A DNA stretch of 43,844 nucleotides from Crocinitomicaceae bacterium. Lineage in GTDB: Bacteria; Bacteroidota; Bacteroidia; Flavobacteriales_D; Crocinitomicaceae. Positions 1 to 9,050 of the stretch are shown one piece after another; the stretch's first letter is position 1, and every line of letters begins with the position of its first letter. The stretch covers positions 1-43,844 of the forward strand of contig JAQWKT010000017.1 in the NCBI GenBank assembly GCA_029247685.1. The letters run 5' to 3'. Made by a program: the position numbers and the translations under genes. The notes under the pieces were generated by a model. That model was not told the origin of the DNA. It was given only the letters and a program-made list of their open reading frames with translations, and did no database searches.

Positions 1-278
1 GTATTTAGGCTATAAATATCGTCTACTGTTTTGATTTTGCTAGTAGCATGACGCTTAAAACACAAAAGTGCATCCGTTTGGCTCATTCCAGAACCATTGT
101 CAATTACTTGAATAAGGGTTTTCCCTGCATCTTTAATGAAAACTTTAATTGAAACGGCTCCAGCATCTATCGAGTTTTCTATTAATTCTTTAATTACCGA
201 TGCAGGTCTTTGAACGACCTCTCCGGCGGCAATTTGATTAGCAATATGCTCTGGCAATAACTCTATAATCCCTTTCAT
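1..278 (-). CDS. mutL: DNA mismatch repair protein MutL, N-terminal part (cut by window edge)
   Basis: The first 92 residues of a GHKL ATPase are read on the minus strand from an ATG at 276-278. The sequence shows the MutL N-terminal signature [20 protein letters not shown] followed by ENSIDAGA (ATP/Mg-binding motif I) and DNGSGM (motif II). It then runs to FKRHATSK and the window edge. MutL couples mismatch recognition by MutS to downstream strand removal. Its start overlaps by one base the stop of the preceding small membrane protein gene (TAATG), so the two are probably co-transcribed and translationally coupled. The rest of the ATPase and the C-terminal dimerisation domain lie outside the window. 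Confidence 0.95.
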   Translation of the reverse strand, partial: MKGIIELLPEHIANQIAAGEVVQRPASVIKELIENSIDAGAVSIKVFIKDAGKTLIQVIDNGSGMSQTDALLCFKRHATSKIKTVDDIYSLN

Positions 279-595
279 TAAAATAAAATGTGAATTACTT
301 TTTCAATATGATTTAATCCATTAAATACAAAATACCCTAAAACCAAGATTGCCAAAATAAGAATGATGGTTCTGGAGTTTGCTGCATTTTTTTGTTTGTT
401 TAAATCAGCTGTTCTATTCCATCGATTTTGAATTTGATCTCTAAGAACGTCTTTTCTTTCTTGATTAGAAAGATTAGTTAAGTTTTGATACATTGCTTTT
501 TTCTTTTCCAAACGTTCTTTTCTTTCATCGTAATAACGTGGAGTATAAAAAAACTTCCTATGTTTTGTTTCCTTGAAAAAAAACTTAATCTTCAT
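278..595 (-). CDS. Small membrane-anchored protein of unknown function upstream of mutL
   Basis: A 105-residue protein starting [15 protein letters not shown]. It is strongly basic, with a [15 protein letters not shown] stretch near the N terminus, a charged middle (about residues 45-75) and one hydrophobic segment near the C terminus ([15 protein letters not shown]). That suggests a cytoplasmic basic part and a C-terminal membrane anchor. A start five codons upstream (610) is possible, but the internal ATG at 593-595 fits the family start I remember. Similar Bacteroidota proteins have been labelled 'riboflavin synthase subunit beta'. Nothing here resembles RibH, so I do not use that name. 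The stop overlaps the mutL start by one base. Function unknown. Confidence 0.75.
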   Translation of the reverse strand: MKIKFFFKETKHRKFFYTPRYYDERKERLEKKKAMYQNLTNLSNQERKDVLRDQIQNRWNRTADLNKQKNAANSRTIILILAILVLGYFVFNGLNHIEKVIHILF

Positions 596-611
596 AATAT
601 TTGTCAACATA

Positions 612-619
612 CAAATTTA
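612..619 (-). promoter_or_regulatory. Candidate -7 box for the small protein-mutL operon
   Basis: On the minus strand this reads TAAATTTG, an exact match to the Bacteroidota -7 consensus TAnnTTTG, 16 bases upstream of the start codon at 595. No clear -33 TTTG was seen at the expected distance; that position is occupied by the palindrome at 635-654. Confidence 0.4.
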
Positions 620-634
620 CTGATTTATTCAGCA

Positions 635-654
635 TTTATCTAATTTTAGATAAA
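635..654. promoter_or_regulatory. 20-bp palindrome in the divergent mutL-operon / cysteine desulfurase intergenic region
   Basis: TTTATCTAA, a TT spacer, then TTAGATAAA: nine-base arms that are perfect inverted repeats. It lies where the -33 region of the minus-strand operon would be and 76 bases upstream of the plus-strand cysteine desulfurase. The form is that of a dimeric repressor operator. Low complexity in an AT-rich spacer means chance cannot be excluded. Confidence 0.4.
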
Positions 655-729
655 ATGAAAATTGAATTATTCCTGCAAATAAAATAAATGGATAAAAATT
701 CTTTTTTATCTTCGTAAAAAGATTTTAAA

Positions 730-1869
730 ATGCGTGTTTATCTTGACAATGCTGCAACAACTCCAATTGCACCAGAAGTAACAAAAGCGATTACCGAAGT
801 GTTAGCAAATGACTTTGGAAATCCTTCTTCCACTCATTCTTTTGGAAGGCATGTTAAAGCCCATATTGAAACCTCTAGAAGAAACATTGCTAAACATATC
901 AATTGTAGTCCTAGTGAAATTGTTTTTACATCGGGTGGCACAGAAGCTGATAACATGGCATTAACCAGTTCTATATGCAATTTGGGAATCCAAAGAATTA
1001 TTACTTCATCCATAGAACATCATGCGGTTGGTCACACAGTGGAATTTCTTCGCGAACAAGGTAGAGTTAAGTTAGACATTGTTAATCTTGATGAAAAAGG
1101 ACATGTAGATTTACTTCATCTTGAAGAACTTTTAGAAGCAAAAGAGAAAACCTTGGTTTCTTTAATGCATGCGAATAATGAAATTGGAAATTTATTACCG
1201 CTTCATAAAGTTTCAGAAATATGTAAAAAGCACAATGCTTATTTCCATTCAGATACTGTTCAAACGATGGGGCATTATGCCTTTGATCTTCAAAAAATTG
1301 ACATTGATTTTATTACCTGTGCTGCTCATAAATTTCATGGTCCTAAAGGAGTTGGTTTTTTATATATTAATCGTAAAAACAAACCACATGCGTTTATTCA
1401 TGGAGGATCACAAGAAAGACAAATGCGAGGAGGAACTGAAAATGTATATGGAATTGTTGGCCTTTCTAAGGCAATGGACCTTGCATACGAAGACCTTGAA
1501 AGTCATCAAAAACATGTTTTAGGCTTAAAACAATATATGATTAAAAAGTTTAAAGCGTTTTCCAATGAAATTACCTTCCATGGAGATATTGATTCTGAAA
1601 AATCACTTTACACCGTTTTAAATGTCTGTTTTCCAAAAACCGTAAAAAGTGGAATGTTGTTATTTACGCTTGACTTGAAAGGAGTTGCTGTTAGTGGAGG
1701 AAGTGCATGCACTTCTGGCGCCACCTCGGCTTCTCATGTTTTAGAAGGAATCAAAGCTGATACTAGTAGGCCAAACGTTCGATTTTCTTTTTCAAGGTAC
1801 ACCACACAACAAGAATTGGATTATGCGCTTGAACAAATTGAATGTGTATTTTCCAAAATATTGGTATAA
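730..1869 (+). CDS. Cysteine desulfurase, IscS/NifS family
   Basis: A PLP enzyme that removes sulfur from cysteine as a protein persulfide, feeding Fe-S cluster and thio-cofactor synthesis. The 379 residues match the usual family length. Visible motifs are LDNAATTP at the N terminus, SSIEHHAV, HANNEIGN, SDTVQTMGH, the PLP lysine in AAHKFHGPKG (Lys201), GGTENVYGI, and the active-site loop SGGSACTSG with catalytic Cys327. The loop form and the full-length aminotransferase-V fold point to an IscS/NifS (class I) type rather than SufS. No iscU or other Fe-S assembly gene is adjacent, so a dedicated partner cannot be named. A near-consensus -7 box (TATCTTCG) lies at 707-714. Confidence 0.93.
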   Translation: MRVYLDNAATTPIAPEVTKAITEVLANDFGNPSSTHSFGRHVKAHIETSRRNIAKHINCSPSEIVFTSGGTEADNMALTSSICNLGIQRIITSSIEHHAVGHTVEFLREQGRVKLDIVNLDEKGHVDLLHLEELLEAKEKTLVSLMHANNEIGNLLPLHKVSEICKKHNAYFHSDTVQTMGHYAFDLQKIDIDFITCAAHKFHGPKGVGFLYINRKNKPHAFIHGGSQERQMRGGTENVYGIVGLSKAMDLAYEDLESHQKHVLGLKQYMIKKFKAFSNEITFHGDIDSEKSLYTVLNVCFPKTVKSGMLLFTLDLKGVAVSGGSACTSGATSASHVLEGIKADTSRPNVRFSFSRYTTQQELDYALEQIECVFSKILV

Positions 1870-1885
1870 ATAAAAGAACTAACAC

Positions 1886-3049
1886 TTGGCTGACCTCAAA
1901 TCTTTAAAGATTTTATTTTTATGTTCTTGGTATCCAAACAGAACAAACAAAACTCTTGGAAATTTTATTCAAAAGCACGCCGAAGCAATTTCTCAATTTC
2001 ATGAAGTCACTGTGCTATGTTTGATTAGTGATCAAAACACAAAACAAATTGAGTGCGTAATTAATGATAATAATGGCCTACGAGAAATTTTGGTCTATTA
2101 TCCAAAAATAAAGTACAAAATACCAATTTTTGGAAGTTTTATTAAGGCAATAAGACAATACAACGCGTTTAAAACCGGCTGGAAAAAAATAAGTGAAAAA
2201 GGAAAACCAGAAATAACCCACTTAAATGTCACCTATTCAGCAGGAATATGGGCTGTTTTCATAAAAAAAATAAAGCGAATTCCTTTTGTAATTACCGAGC
2301 ACTCCTCTGGATTTCACTCCAAAGAAAATGGCTACAGTAAATTTATTTTAAAACTGTGTAAAATCATTCTTAAAAACGCTTCCTTTATTATGCCTGTTAG
2401 TGAAGATTTGAAATCACATCTAATAAAAATACACCCAAAAGGAAAGTATAAATCGATATCCAATGTCGTTGATAAATCTATTTTTAAAATCAACGATGAA
2501 AAACAAAAAGAAAATAACTTTATTCATGTTTCAACAGCTTATGAAGCTGCAAAAAATTTATTAGGGATAATACGTGTTATAAAGGAACTTTCTGAAATTA
2601 GAAAAGATTTTAAACTTCATATTGTTAGTGATGGAGATATTAAAAAGGCGCATGAGTTATCTAGAGAACTTGGGGTTTTAAACTCGTATGTAATTTTTCA
2701 TGAAACAAAAACCACTCTTGAAATATCAAAAATGTATCAAGGAAAAAAAGCATTGATTCTTTTTAGTAATTTCGAAAATTTCCCTTGTGTTATTCCTGAA
2801 GCATGGATGTCGGGTGTCCCGGTTATTGCAACAAATGTTAATGGCATACCTGAATACCTTAACAAACAAAACGGCATCTTGGTAGAGCCTAAAAATGAAA
2901 AAATGCTATTAGAAGCAATGAATAAAATTTTAGATAACCAAGCAACATTTGATAAAAATAAAATGAGGGAATTTGCAATTAAGCATTTTAGCTATAACGC
3001 TGTTGCTAAAAAATATAGCGAAATCTATAGCAAAGTAATTCCTTCTTAG
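1886..3049 (+). CDS. Glycosyltransferase family 4 (GT-B fold)
   Basis: A 387-residue GT-B glycosyltransferase. The N-terminal acceptor domain begins KILFLCSWYPNRTNKTLGNF and contains PFVITEHSSGF. The C-terminal donor domain (about residues 205-385) holds FIHVSTAYEAAKNLLGI and the nucleotide-sugar motif FENFPCVIPEAWMSGVPVIA with the E-x7-E-like arrangement. The start is TTG at 1886. An in-frame stop lies just upstream and no in-frame ATG precedes the first beta strand, so TTG is the only standard start that keeps the fold. It lies 16 bases after the desulfurase stop. The donor, acceptor and pathway cannot be read from the sequence; surface polysaccharide or glycolipid synthesis is the general expectation. 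Confidence 0.85.
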   Translation: MADLKSLKILFLCSWYPNRTNKTLGNFIQKHAEAISQFHEVTVLCLISDQNTKQIECVINDNNGLREILVYYPKIKYKIPIFGSFIKAIRQYNAFKTGWKKISEKGKPEITHLNVTYSAGIWAVFIKKIKRIPFVITEHSSGFHSKENGYSKFILKLCKIILKNASFIMPVSEDLKSHLIKIHPKGKYKSISNVVDKSIFKINDEKQKENNFIHVSTAYEAAKNLLGIIRVIKELSEIRKDFKLHIVSDGDIKKAHELSRELGVLNSYVIFHETKTTLEISKMYQGKKALILFSNFENFPCVIPEAWMSGVPVIATNVNGIPEYLNKQNGILVEPKNEKMLLEAMNKILDNQATFDKNKMREFAIKHFSYNAVAKKYSEIYSKVIPS

Positions 3050-3075
3050 AAAAAGATATTAATTAATTTTACACC

Positions 3076-4143
3076 ATGGCTGGATCTTCTTTAGGAACAA
3101 TATTTAAGCTCGTAACTTTTGGAGAATCACATGGAGATTGTATTGGTGGAATTATTGAAGGACTGCCACCGAATCAAAAAATTAATTTACTTGCTATTCA
3201 AAACGAGTTGAATAAAAGAAAACCAGGGCAATCCGAGATTTCTTCTTCACGAAAGGAAAGTGACAAAGTGGAACTTCTTTCTGGAATATTTGATGGGTAT
3301 TCTACAGGTACCCCTATCGGGTTTATTATTCGAAATAAAGATGTTAAAAGTGGCGATTATTCGCACTTAAAAAACACATTTAGACCTTCGCATGCAGATT
3401 TAACTTACCAAAAAAAATATGGCATTCGAGATCATCGAGGTGGTGGCCGATCGAGTGCAAGAGAAACTGCATGTAGAGTCGTTGCTGGAGCCATTGCAAA
3501 ACAAGTATTGAATCAAATTGGTATTTCCTTTATAACCTATGTAGATCAAATTGGTGACCTGCAATTAAAAAAAGTGATAACTGTTACTAAAGAAGAAATT
3601 GAAAAAAATAGTTGTAGATGCCCAGATAAAGAATTAGCAGCTGAAATGGAGGAGCTAATTTTAAATGTAAAATCAAAAGGAGATACAATTGGTGGGTGTA
3701 TTCAAGGAATAATTAATGGAGTTCCTATTGGTCTTGGAGAACCAGTATTTGACAAATTAAATGCCGAGCTAGGAAAAGCAATGCTAAGCATTAATGCCGT
3801 TAAAGGATTTGAAATTGGAAGTGGATTTAAAGCTGCTTCCATGAAAGGAAGTGAGCATAATGATTTAATAAACCAAGACTTCACCACAAAAAGCAATAAT
3901 TCTGGTGGAATTCAGGGTGGTATTTCTAATGGAATGCCAATTTGTTTTCGAGTAGCATTTAAACCGGTGGCAACTTTAATGCAAAATCAAAAAAGCGTTA
4001 CCAAAGATGGCAAAGAACAAATACTAGAAGGAAAAGGAAGGCATGACCCATGTGTGGTCCCTCGAGCAGTTCCAATTGTAGAGGCAATGGCAGCCATCGT
4101 TATTCTTGACTTATATCTACGTCAAAAAGCAATTTCCATATGA
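3076..4143 (+). CDS. aroC: Chorismate synthase
   Basis: Catalyses the last shikimate-pathway step, the FMN-dependent anti-1,4-elimination of phosphate from EPSP to give chorismate. The 355-residue protein shows the family signatures: [17 protein letters not shown] near the N terminus, [41 protein letters not shown] and the C-terminal [18 protein letters not shown]. Length is normal. Its stop codon overlaps the next gene's start by four bases (ATGA), indicating translational coupling to the DUF4293 protein. No other aro gene is nearby. Confidence 0.97.
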   Translation: MAGSSLGTIFKLVTFGESHGDCIGGIIEGLPPNQKINLLAIQNELNKRKPGQSEISSSRKESDKVELLSGIFDGYSTGTPIGFIIRNKDVKSGDYSHLKNTFRPSHADLTYQKKYGIRDHRGGGRSSARETACRVVAGAIAKQVLNQIGISFITYVDQIGDLQLKKVITVTKEEIEKNSCRCPDKELAAEMEELILNVKSKGDTIGGCIQGIINGVPIGLGEPVFDKLNAELGKAMLSINAVKGFEIGSGFKAASMKGSEHNDLINQDFTTKSNNSGGIQGGISNGMPICFRVAFKPVATLMQNQKSVTKDGKEQILEGKGRHDPCVVPRAVPIVEAMAAIVILDLYLRQKAISI

Positions 4144-4616
4144 TACAACGAGTTCAAAGCATCTATCTTATTTTAAGTATGATTTCTCTTACTATTTTAT
4201 TAAGTGGCATGAACTTAATTGTTTTTTCCGGTCAGAAATACATGGCAAGTCTTAATGTATTTGGAATTAATAAAATAGAACTTTTAAAAAATCAAACGGT
4301 TTCCGATAGTACCTATCCTATATACCTTTCTATTATCGGTTTAGTTCTTTATGTTTTTATTTTATTAATGCGTTATAAAAATCTTCAATTGCAATTGAAA
4401 ATGATTAGACGTTTATTTTTTATGTATTTTTTAATTGTCTTGGCTTTTTTACTTTTTTCCGTTTATGGATCTCAACTTATTGGAGAAAAAGAAATAAGCA
4501 CACAAATAGGTTGGGGATTTGTATTTTTCATTCTTCCATTTCCTTTTATTTTTCTTGCGCAAATTGCCATAAAAAGAGACAAACAACTACTTGAATCCTT
4601 GAATAGATTACGTTAA
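4140..4616 (+). CDS. DUF4293 family four-helix membrane protein
   Basis: A 158-residue inner-membrane protein starting [17 protein letters not shown], the typical opening of the Bacteroidota-specific DUF4293 family. Four hydrophobic segments are visible, at roughly residues 6-28, 57-78, 92-113 and 123-144, separated by short loops and ending in a basic tail. It overlaps aroC by four bases and ends one base before the ABC-F gene, so the three are probably one transcript. Function unknown. Confidence 0.8.
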   Translation: MIQRVQSIYLILSMISLTILLSGMNLIVFSGQKYMASLNVFGINKIELLKNQTVSDSTYPIYLSIIGLVLYVFILLMRYKNLQLQLKMIRRLFFMYFLIVLAFLLFSVYGSQLIGEKEISTQIGWGFVFFILPFPFIFLAQIAIKRDKQLLESLNRLR

Positions 4617-4617
4617 A

Positions 4618-6465
4618 ATGAATTATTTATCTGTTGAAAATCTAACAAAATCATTTGGGGAAAGAATTCTTTTTTCGAAGCTAACCTTTGGAATAAACCA
4701 AGGACAAAAGATTGCCATTGTAGCAAAAAACGGTAGTGGAAAGACGACACTTTTGAAATGCTTGATGGACAGAGAATCAATCGATGAAGGACGCATCGTT
4801 TATCGAAATGGAATTCGAATATCTTTTATGGAGCAGAGTGATAAATTTGATGCAGAATCATCCATATACGAAGTACTTCTTGATCATGACCTCCCCGAAA
4901 TGAAGGCAATTAAAAAATACAAAGAAGCAGAGATAAAAAAAGATGAAATTTTATTACAACAAAGCTATAATGAACTCAGTGAATTAAATGCTTGGGATTT
5001 TGAATCCAAATTAAATCTTGTATTAACAAAACTAGATATAAAAAATCCAGAACAAAAAATAAAAACCTTATCTGGAGGACAAAAAAAACGTATCGCACTT
5101 GCTAAAGTTATTTTATCCGACGCCGATCTTTTATTTCTTGACGAACCAACAAATCACTTGGACTTAGACATGATCGAATGGCTTGAATCGTATCTTTCAA
5201 GTTCTAATTCCACTATTTTAATGGTTACACACGACCGATACTTTTTAGAAGTGGTTTGTGATGCTATTTTTGAGTTATCCAATAAAACACTTTTTAAATA
5301 CAATGGTAATTTCTCTTACTATTTAGAAAAAAAAGCAGAAAGAGAAGAACAATTAAAGTCTACTATTGAAAAAGCTAAAAACACCTTCAGAAAAGAATTA
5401 GATTGGATTCGAAGACAACCTAAAGCTAGAGGAACTAAACAAAAAGCAAGGATAGAGTCTTTTGAGGTTACAAAAAAAGTAGCTTCTCAAAAAACCCAAA
5501 GCAAAGAACTTGAACTTTTGGTTAAAATGAACCGACTTGGATCAAAAATAATCGAATTACATAAAATTGGAAAGGCATTTGGAGATAAACGAATATTAGA
5601 TAATTTTTCTTACAATTTTCAACGTAAAGAACGCTTAGGAATAGTTGGAAACAACGGTGCTGGAAAAACCACGTTTCTAAATTTAATTTTACAGAAAGAA
5701 GAAGTTGACAAAGGGAAAATAATCATTGGAGATACCATTGTTTTTGGATACTATAGCCAAGAACTTATTAAAGTTTCCGACCAAAAAAGAGTTATTGAGG
5801 TGATCAAAGACATTGCCGAATATATTCCGCTTGAAAAAGGAAAAGAATTATCCGCAGCACAATTACTCGAACGATTTTTATTTCCAAAAGAAATGCATTA
5901 CCAATTAGTAAAAAAACTTAGTGGTGGTGAAAAAAGAAGACTGAAGCTACTTACCGTATTAATGAGTAATCCAAACTTTCTAATTTTAGATGAACCAACG
6001 AATGACTTAGACATATTTGCTATGGCAGTGCTAGAGGATTACCTTAGAGCTTTTCAGGGGTGTTTAGTGGTTGTTTCTCACGATAGATATTTTATGGATA
6101 AAATGGTCGATCATCTTTTTGTGATGAATGGAAATGGACAAATAAAAGATATCGTAGGGAATTACACGGTCTATAGAAAGGAACAAAAAGAGCTAAGTAA
6201 AAAAACAAAAAACACCAACATAAAAAAGGAAAGCACTGTTATTAAAGAAAAAAACAAGTTGTCCTTTAAGGAGAAAGAAGAGTTTAAAACTTTGGAAACC
6301 GAAATTGAAGTGTTAGAAAAAGAGAAAAAAGAAATTACCAACAAGCTATCGGATTCGTCTTTTAATGGGGAAGAATTAAATGCAATGGGGAAAAGATTGT
6401 CTAAAATTGTAGATGAAATTGAAATAAAATCAGACCGGTGGTTAACGCTTTCTGAATACAATTAA
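4618..6465 (+). CDS. ABC-F family ATPase (Uup-like)
   Basis: A soluble twin-ATPase ABC-F protein of 615 residues without membrane segments. This family acts on ribosomes or, for Uup, in ribosome/DNA-structure maintenance. The first ABC domain has AKNGSGKTT (Walker A), LSGGQKKR (signature) and LLFLDEPTNHLD (Walker B). The second has GNNGAGKTT, LSGGEKRR and FLILDEPTNDLD. Between them is the long charged linker with RRQPKARGTKQKARI, and the C terminus (from about residue 515) is a charged coiled coil, the Uup arrangement. The first Walker A starts with Ala36 instead of the usual Gly. Assignment to Uup rather than another ABC-F branch rests on the linker and C-terminal coiled coil only. Confidence 0.92.
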   Translation: MNYLSVENLTKSFGERILFSKLTFGINQGQKIAIVAKNGSGKTTLLKCLMDRESIDEGRIVYRNGIRISFMEQSDKFDAESSIYEVLLDHDLPEMKAIKKYKEAEIKKDEILLQQSYNELSELNAWDFESKLNLVLTKLDIKNPEQKIKTLSGGQKKRIALAKVILSDADLLFLDEPTNHLDLDMIEWLESYLSSSNSTILMVTHDRYFLEVVCDAIFELSNKTLFKYNGNFSYYLEKKAEREEQLKSTIEKAKNTFRKELDWIRRQPKARGTKQKARIESFEVTKKVASQKTQSKELELLVKMNRLGSKIIELHKIGKAFGDKRILDNFSYNFQRKERLGIVGNNGAGKTTFLNLILQKEEVDKGKIIIGDTIVFGYYSQELIKVSDQKRVIEVIKDIAEYIPLEKGKELSAAQLLERFLFPKEMHYQLVKKLSGGEKRRLKLLTVLMSNPNFLILDEPTNDLDIFAMAVLEDYLRAFQGCLVVVSHDRYFMDKMVDHLFVMNGNGQIKDIVGNYTVYRKEQKELSKKTKNTNIKKESTVIKEKNKLSFKEKEEFKTLETEIEVLEKEKKEITNKLSDSSFNGEELNAMGKRLSKIVDEIEIKSDRWLTLSEYN

Positions 6466-6504
6466 TATTTAACCACAAAATAGTACTTTTATCAATATTC
6501 AATT

Positions 6505-7905
6505 ATGTACCATAAAGTAAGTTCTGAAGATATTGATTTTTTTGTCGATTTGTTAGCCGATCGATGCCTCTTTTCTCAAGAAAATAAAGAAAAATATTCT
6601 AGAGATGAAACGGAAGATTTGTCTTATCCTCCTGAACTTGTTTTAAAACCTAAAACAAGCGAAGAGATTTCTAAAATACTATCGTATTGTAATCAAAAAT
6701 TAATTCCCGTAACTCCTGCTGGAGCTAGAACTGGTTTAAGTGGTGGTGCTTTAGCTATACATGGAGGGGTTCTTCTTTCCATGGAGTTATTTAATAAGAT
6801 TTTAAAAATTGACGAAGAAAATTATCAAGTAATCACCGAACCAGGAGTAATTACGGAAGACCTTCAAAATACCCTCAAAGAAAAAGGTCTTTTTTACCCC
6901 CCTGATCCAGCAAGTAAAGGAAGTTGTTTTATTGGAGGTAATGTTGCTGAAAATTCTGGTGGACCAAAAGCAGTAAAGTATGGAGTAACTAGTGATTATG
7001 TGCTTAACCTCGAAGTGGTTCTTGCCACAGGAGAAATTATTTGGACTGGTGCAAATGTGCTAAAAAATGCAACTGGATATAACCTAACTCAATTAATGGT
7101 AGGTTCTGAAGGGACATTGGGCATCGTTACAAAAATTGTTTTAAAATTAATTCCTCATCCAACAAGAGACATGCTTATGCTTGTGCCATTTTTTGAGGCA
7201 GAAGAAGCATGTAAAGCAGTTGCGGCAATATTTAATGCGGGAATCACTCCAAGTGGACTCGAATTTATGGAAAGAGATGCTTTGCTTTTGTCGCAACAAA
7301 TGATCAACAATTCCACCATTAGCATCAAAGATAAACATCAGGCACATTTACTAATAGAATCGGATGGCTTTGAAGAAGGAATAATTATGGCAGAATGTGA
7401 AAAAATTATGCATGTTCTTGAAAATTTTAATACCGATGAAATTTTATTTGCAGAAAGCGAAGCACAAAAAAGCGCCTTATGGGCATTACGTCGAAAAGTT
7501 GGAGAAGCTGTAAAAAGCAAATCCATCTATAAAGAAGAAGATACCGTTGTTCCTAGATATGCTTTACCCGAACTACTTAAAGAAGTTAAATCTATTGGAA
7601 ACGATTTTGGCTTTGAATCTATTTGTTATGGACATGCAGGAGATGGTAATTTACATGTCAATATTCTAAAGGGAGATCTTTCTGATGAAAAATGGGAAAA
7701 AGAACTTCCTACAGCAATTAAAAAACTTTTCATCAAAGTTAAATCCCTTGGTGGGACTCTTTCAGGGGAACATGGAATTGGGCTTGTTCAAAAACAATAC
7801 ATGGAAATATTTTTCTCAAAAAGCACCATTCTGATGATGAAAAACATTAAAAAAATATTTGATCCAAATCTTATCTTAAATCCTGGGAAAATTTTCCCAG
7901 ATTAA
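6505..7905 (+). CDS. FAD-binding oxidase, GlcD / D-lactate dehydrogenase family
   Basis: A 466-residue flavoprotein of the PCMH-type FAD-binding plus FAD-oxidase C-terminal class, which oxidises D-2-hydroxy acids such as glycolate or D-lactate. The FAD-binding half has PVTPAGARTGLSGGALAI, FYPPDPASKGSCFIGGNVAE and NATGYNLTQLMVGSEGTLGI. The substrate half ends with the conserved ICYGHAGDGNLHVNI and GTLSGEHGIGLVQK. No Fe-S (GlcF) or GlcE partner is adjacent, so a single-subunit enzyme is likely. The substrate cannot be decided from sequence: glycolate, D-lactate and 2-hydroxyglutarate are all possible. Confidence 0.88.
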   Translation: MYHKVSSEDIDFFVDLLADRCLFSQENKEKYSRDETEDLSYPPELVLKPKTSEEISKILSYCNQKLIPVTPAGARTGLSGGALAIHGGVLLSMELFNKILKIDEENYQVITEPGVITEDLQNTLKEKGLFYPPDPASKGSCFIGGNVAENSGGPKAVKYGVTSDYVLNLEVVLATGEIIWTGANVLKNATGYNLTQLMVGSEGTLGIVTKIVLKLIPHPTRDMLMLVPFFEAEEACKAVAAIFNAGITPSGLEFMERDALLLSQQMINNSTISIKDKHQAHLLIESDGFEEGIIMAECEKIMHVLENFNTDEILFAESEAQKSALWALRRKVGEAVKSKSIYKEEDTVVPRYALPELLKEVKSIGNDFGFESICYGHAGDGNLHVNILKGDLSDEKWEKELPTAIKKLFIKVKSLGGTLSGEHGIGLVQKQYMEIFFSKSTILMMKNIKKIFDPNLILNPGKIFPD

Positions 7906-7928
7906 TTTTAATTTTGCAAAAAAAAATT

Positions 7929-9050
7929 ATGCTTATAAAATTTAAACTTTCTGTTTTTTCACTTTTTTTCATTTTTGCTATTACTTCTTGTAATAACGAT
8001 AGTAAAGACTTATACAAAGACGATGAAAACCCCTCAAAAAAAATTAAAAAAAGTCAAGAGCCAAACAACAAGGAAATAAATCAAGATACAATTAAACAAA
8101 ACAACAAGCCTTTTTCCTATGCTAATGATGGCATGTATGCTGACTTTTATACTTCTAAAGGAAAAATAACCTGTGAATTGGAATATCAAAAAACGCCAAT
8201 GACAGTGGCTAATTTTGTTGCATTAGCAGAAGGAAAAAAGAAAAACAATAGAAAAGAAATTGGAAGCCCATTTTATGATGGACTAAATTTCCATCGAGTA
8301 ATGAACGACTTTATGATACAAGGGGGGTGTCCAGATGGCAATGGAATGGGAGATCCAGGTTATAAATTCGCTGACGAGTTTCACCCTGAATTAAAACACA
8401 ATAGTCCTGGTATTTTATCCATGGCCAATTCTGGCCCAGGAACGAATGGAAGCCAGTTTTTTATTACCCACAAAGAAACTTCTTGGCTAGATAATAAACA
8501 TTCCATTTTTGGTCATGTTGTAAATGGGCTTGATAAAGTCTATAGTATTGTTCAAAACGATAAAATAGACTCTGTAAGAATTATAAAAGTTGGCGAAAAC
8601 GCAAACAGCTTTAATGCGCTTCAAGTTTTTGAAACAGAACAAGAAAAAATTAAACAACAAAAAGAAATTGCAAAAAAGATGCAAGCTGAATTATTAAATA
8701 AATTAAACTCAGGCATGAAAAAAACAAAAAGCGGATTAGCATATAAAGCCCTTAAAAAAGGAAAAGGAAAAGTGCATCCAAAAGCCAGTAGCACCGTAAC
8801 TGTTCATTATACCGGAAAACTATTAAATGGGAAAGTATTTGACAGTTCTTTAAAAAGTGGAAAACCTGCAAATTTTGCTCTCAACCAAGTAATCCCAGGT
8901 TGGACCGAAGGCATTCAATTAATGGTTGTTGGAGATAAATTTACTTTTTTAATCCCATCTAATCTTGCTTATGGAGATAGAGGGGCTGGTGGCGTAATAC
9001 CTCCAAATGCAGATTTAATTTTTGATGTCGAATTATTGGATATAAAATGA
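7929..9050 (+). CDS. Lipoprotein peptidyl-prolyl isomerase, cyclophilin-FKBP fusion
   Basis: Two unrelated proline isomerase folds are joined in one exported lipoprotein of about 373 residues. The signal peptide MLIKFKLSVFSLFFIFAITS ends at a lipobox Cys (SCNND), followed by a Lys/Asn-rich linker. The cyclophilin domain (about residues 70-220) has FHRVMNDFMIQGG, MANSGPGTNGSQFFIT and HSIFGHVVNGLD. A charged helix (EQEKIKQQKEIAKKMQAELL) leads to the FKBP domain (about residues 265-373) with VTVHYTGKLLNGKVFDSS, VIPGWTEGIQLM and LAYGDRGAGGVIPP. Active-site residues of both domains look intact. I start at the ATG at 7929 rather than the TTG at 7914 because it gives a clean signal peptide. The gene overlaps the next lipoprotein by four bases. 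Confidence 0.93.
   Translation: MLIKFKLSVFSLFFIFAITSCNNDSKDLYKDDENPSKKIKKSQEPNNKEINQDTIKQNNKPFSYANDGMYADFYTSKGKITCELEYQKTPMTVANFVALAEGKKKNNRKEIGSPFYDGLNFHRVMNDFMIQGGCPDGNGMGDPGYKFADEFHPELKHNSPGILSMANSGPGTNGSQFFITHKETSWLDNKHSIFGHVVNGLDKVYSIVQNDKIDSVRIIKVGENANSFNALQVFETEQEKIKQQKEIAKKMQAELLNKLNSGMKKTKSGLAYKALKKGKGKVHPKASSTVTVHYTGKLLNGKVFDSSLKSGKPANFALNQVIPGWTEGIQLMVVGDKFTFLIPSNLAYGDRGAGGVIPPNADLIFDVELLDIK

Noticed and set aside
278-595. Calling the small mutL-adjacent protein a riboflavin synthase subunit
   Set aside because: No lumazine or riboflavin synthase motif is present; the label appears to be an inherited misannotation.
1169-1522. 117-codon open frame inside the cysteine desulfurase gene
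   Set aside because: It lies wholly within the conserved desulfurase frame, has no recognisable domain, and arises from AT-rich codon use.
6171-6461. 96-codon frame antisense to the ABC-F coiled coil
   Set aside because: Ser/Phe-rich mirror of a Lys/Glu-rich coiled coil; no independent support.
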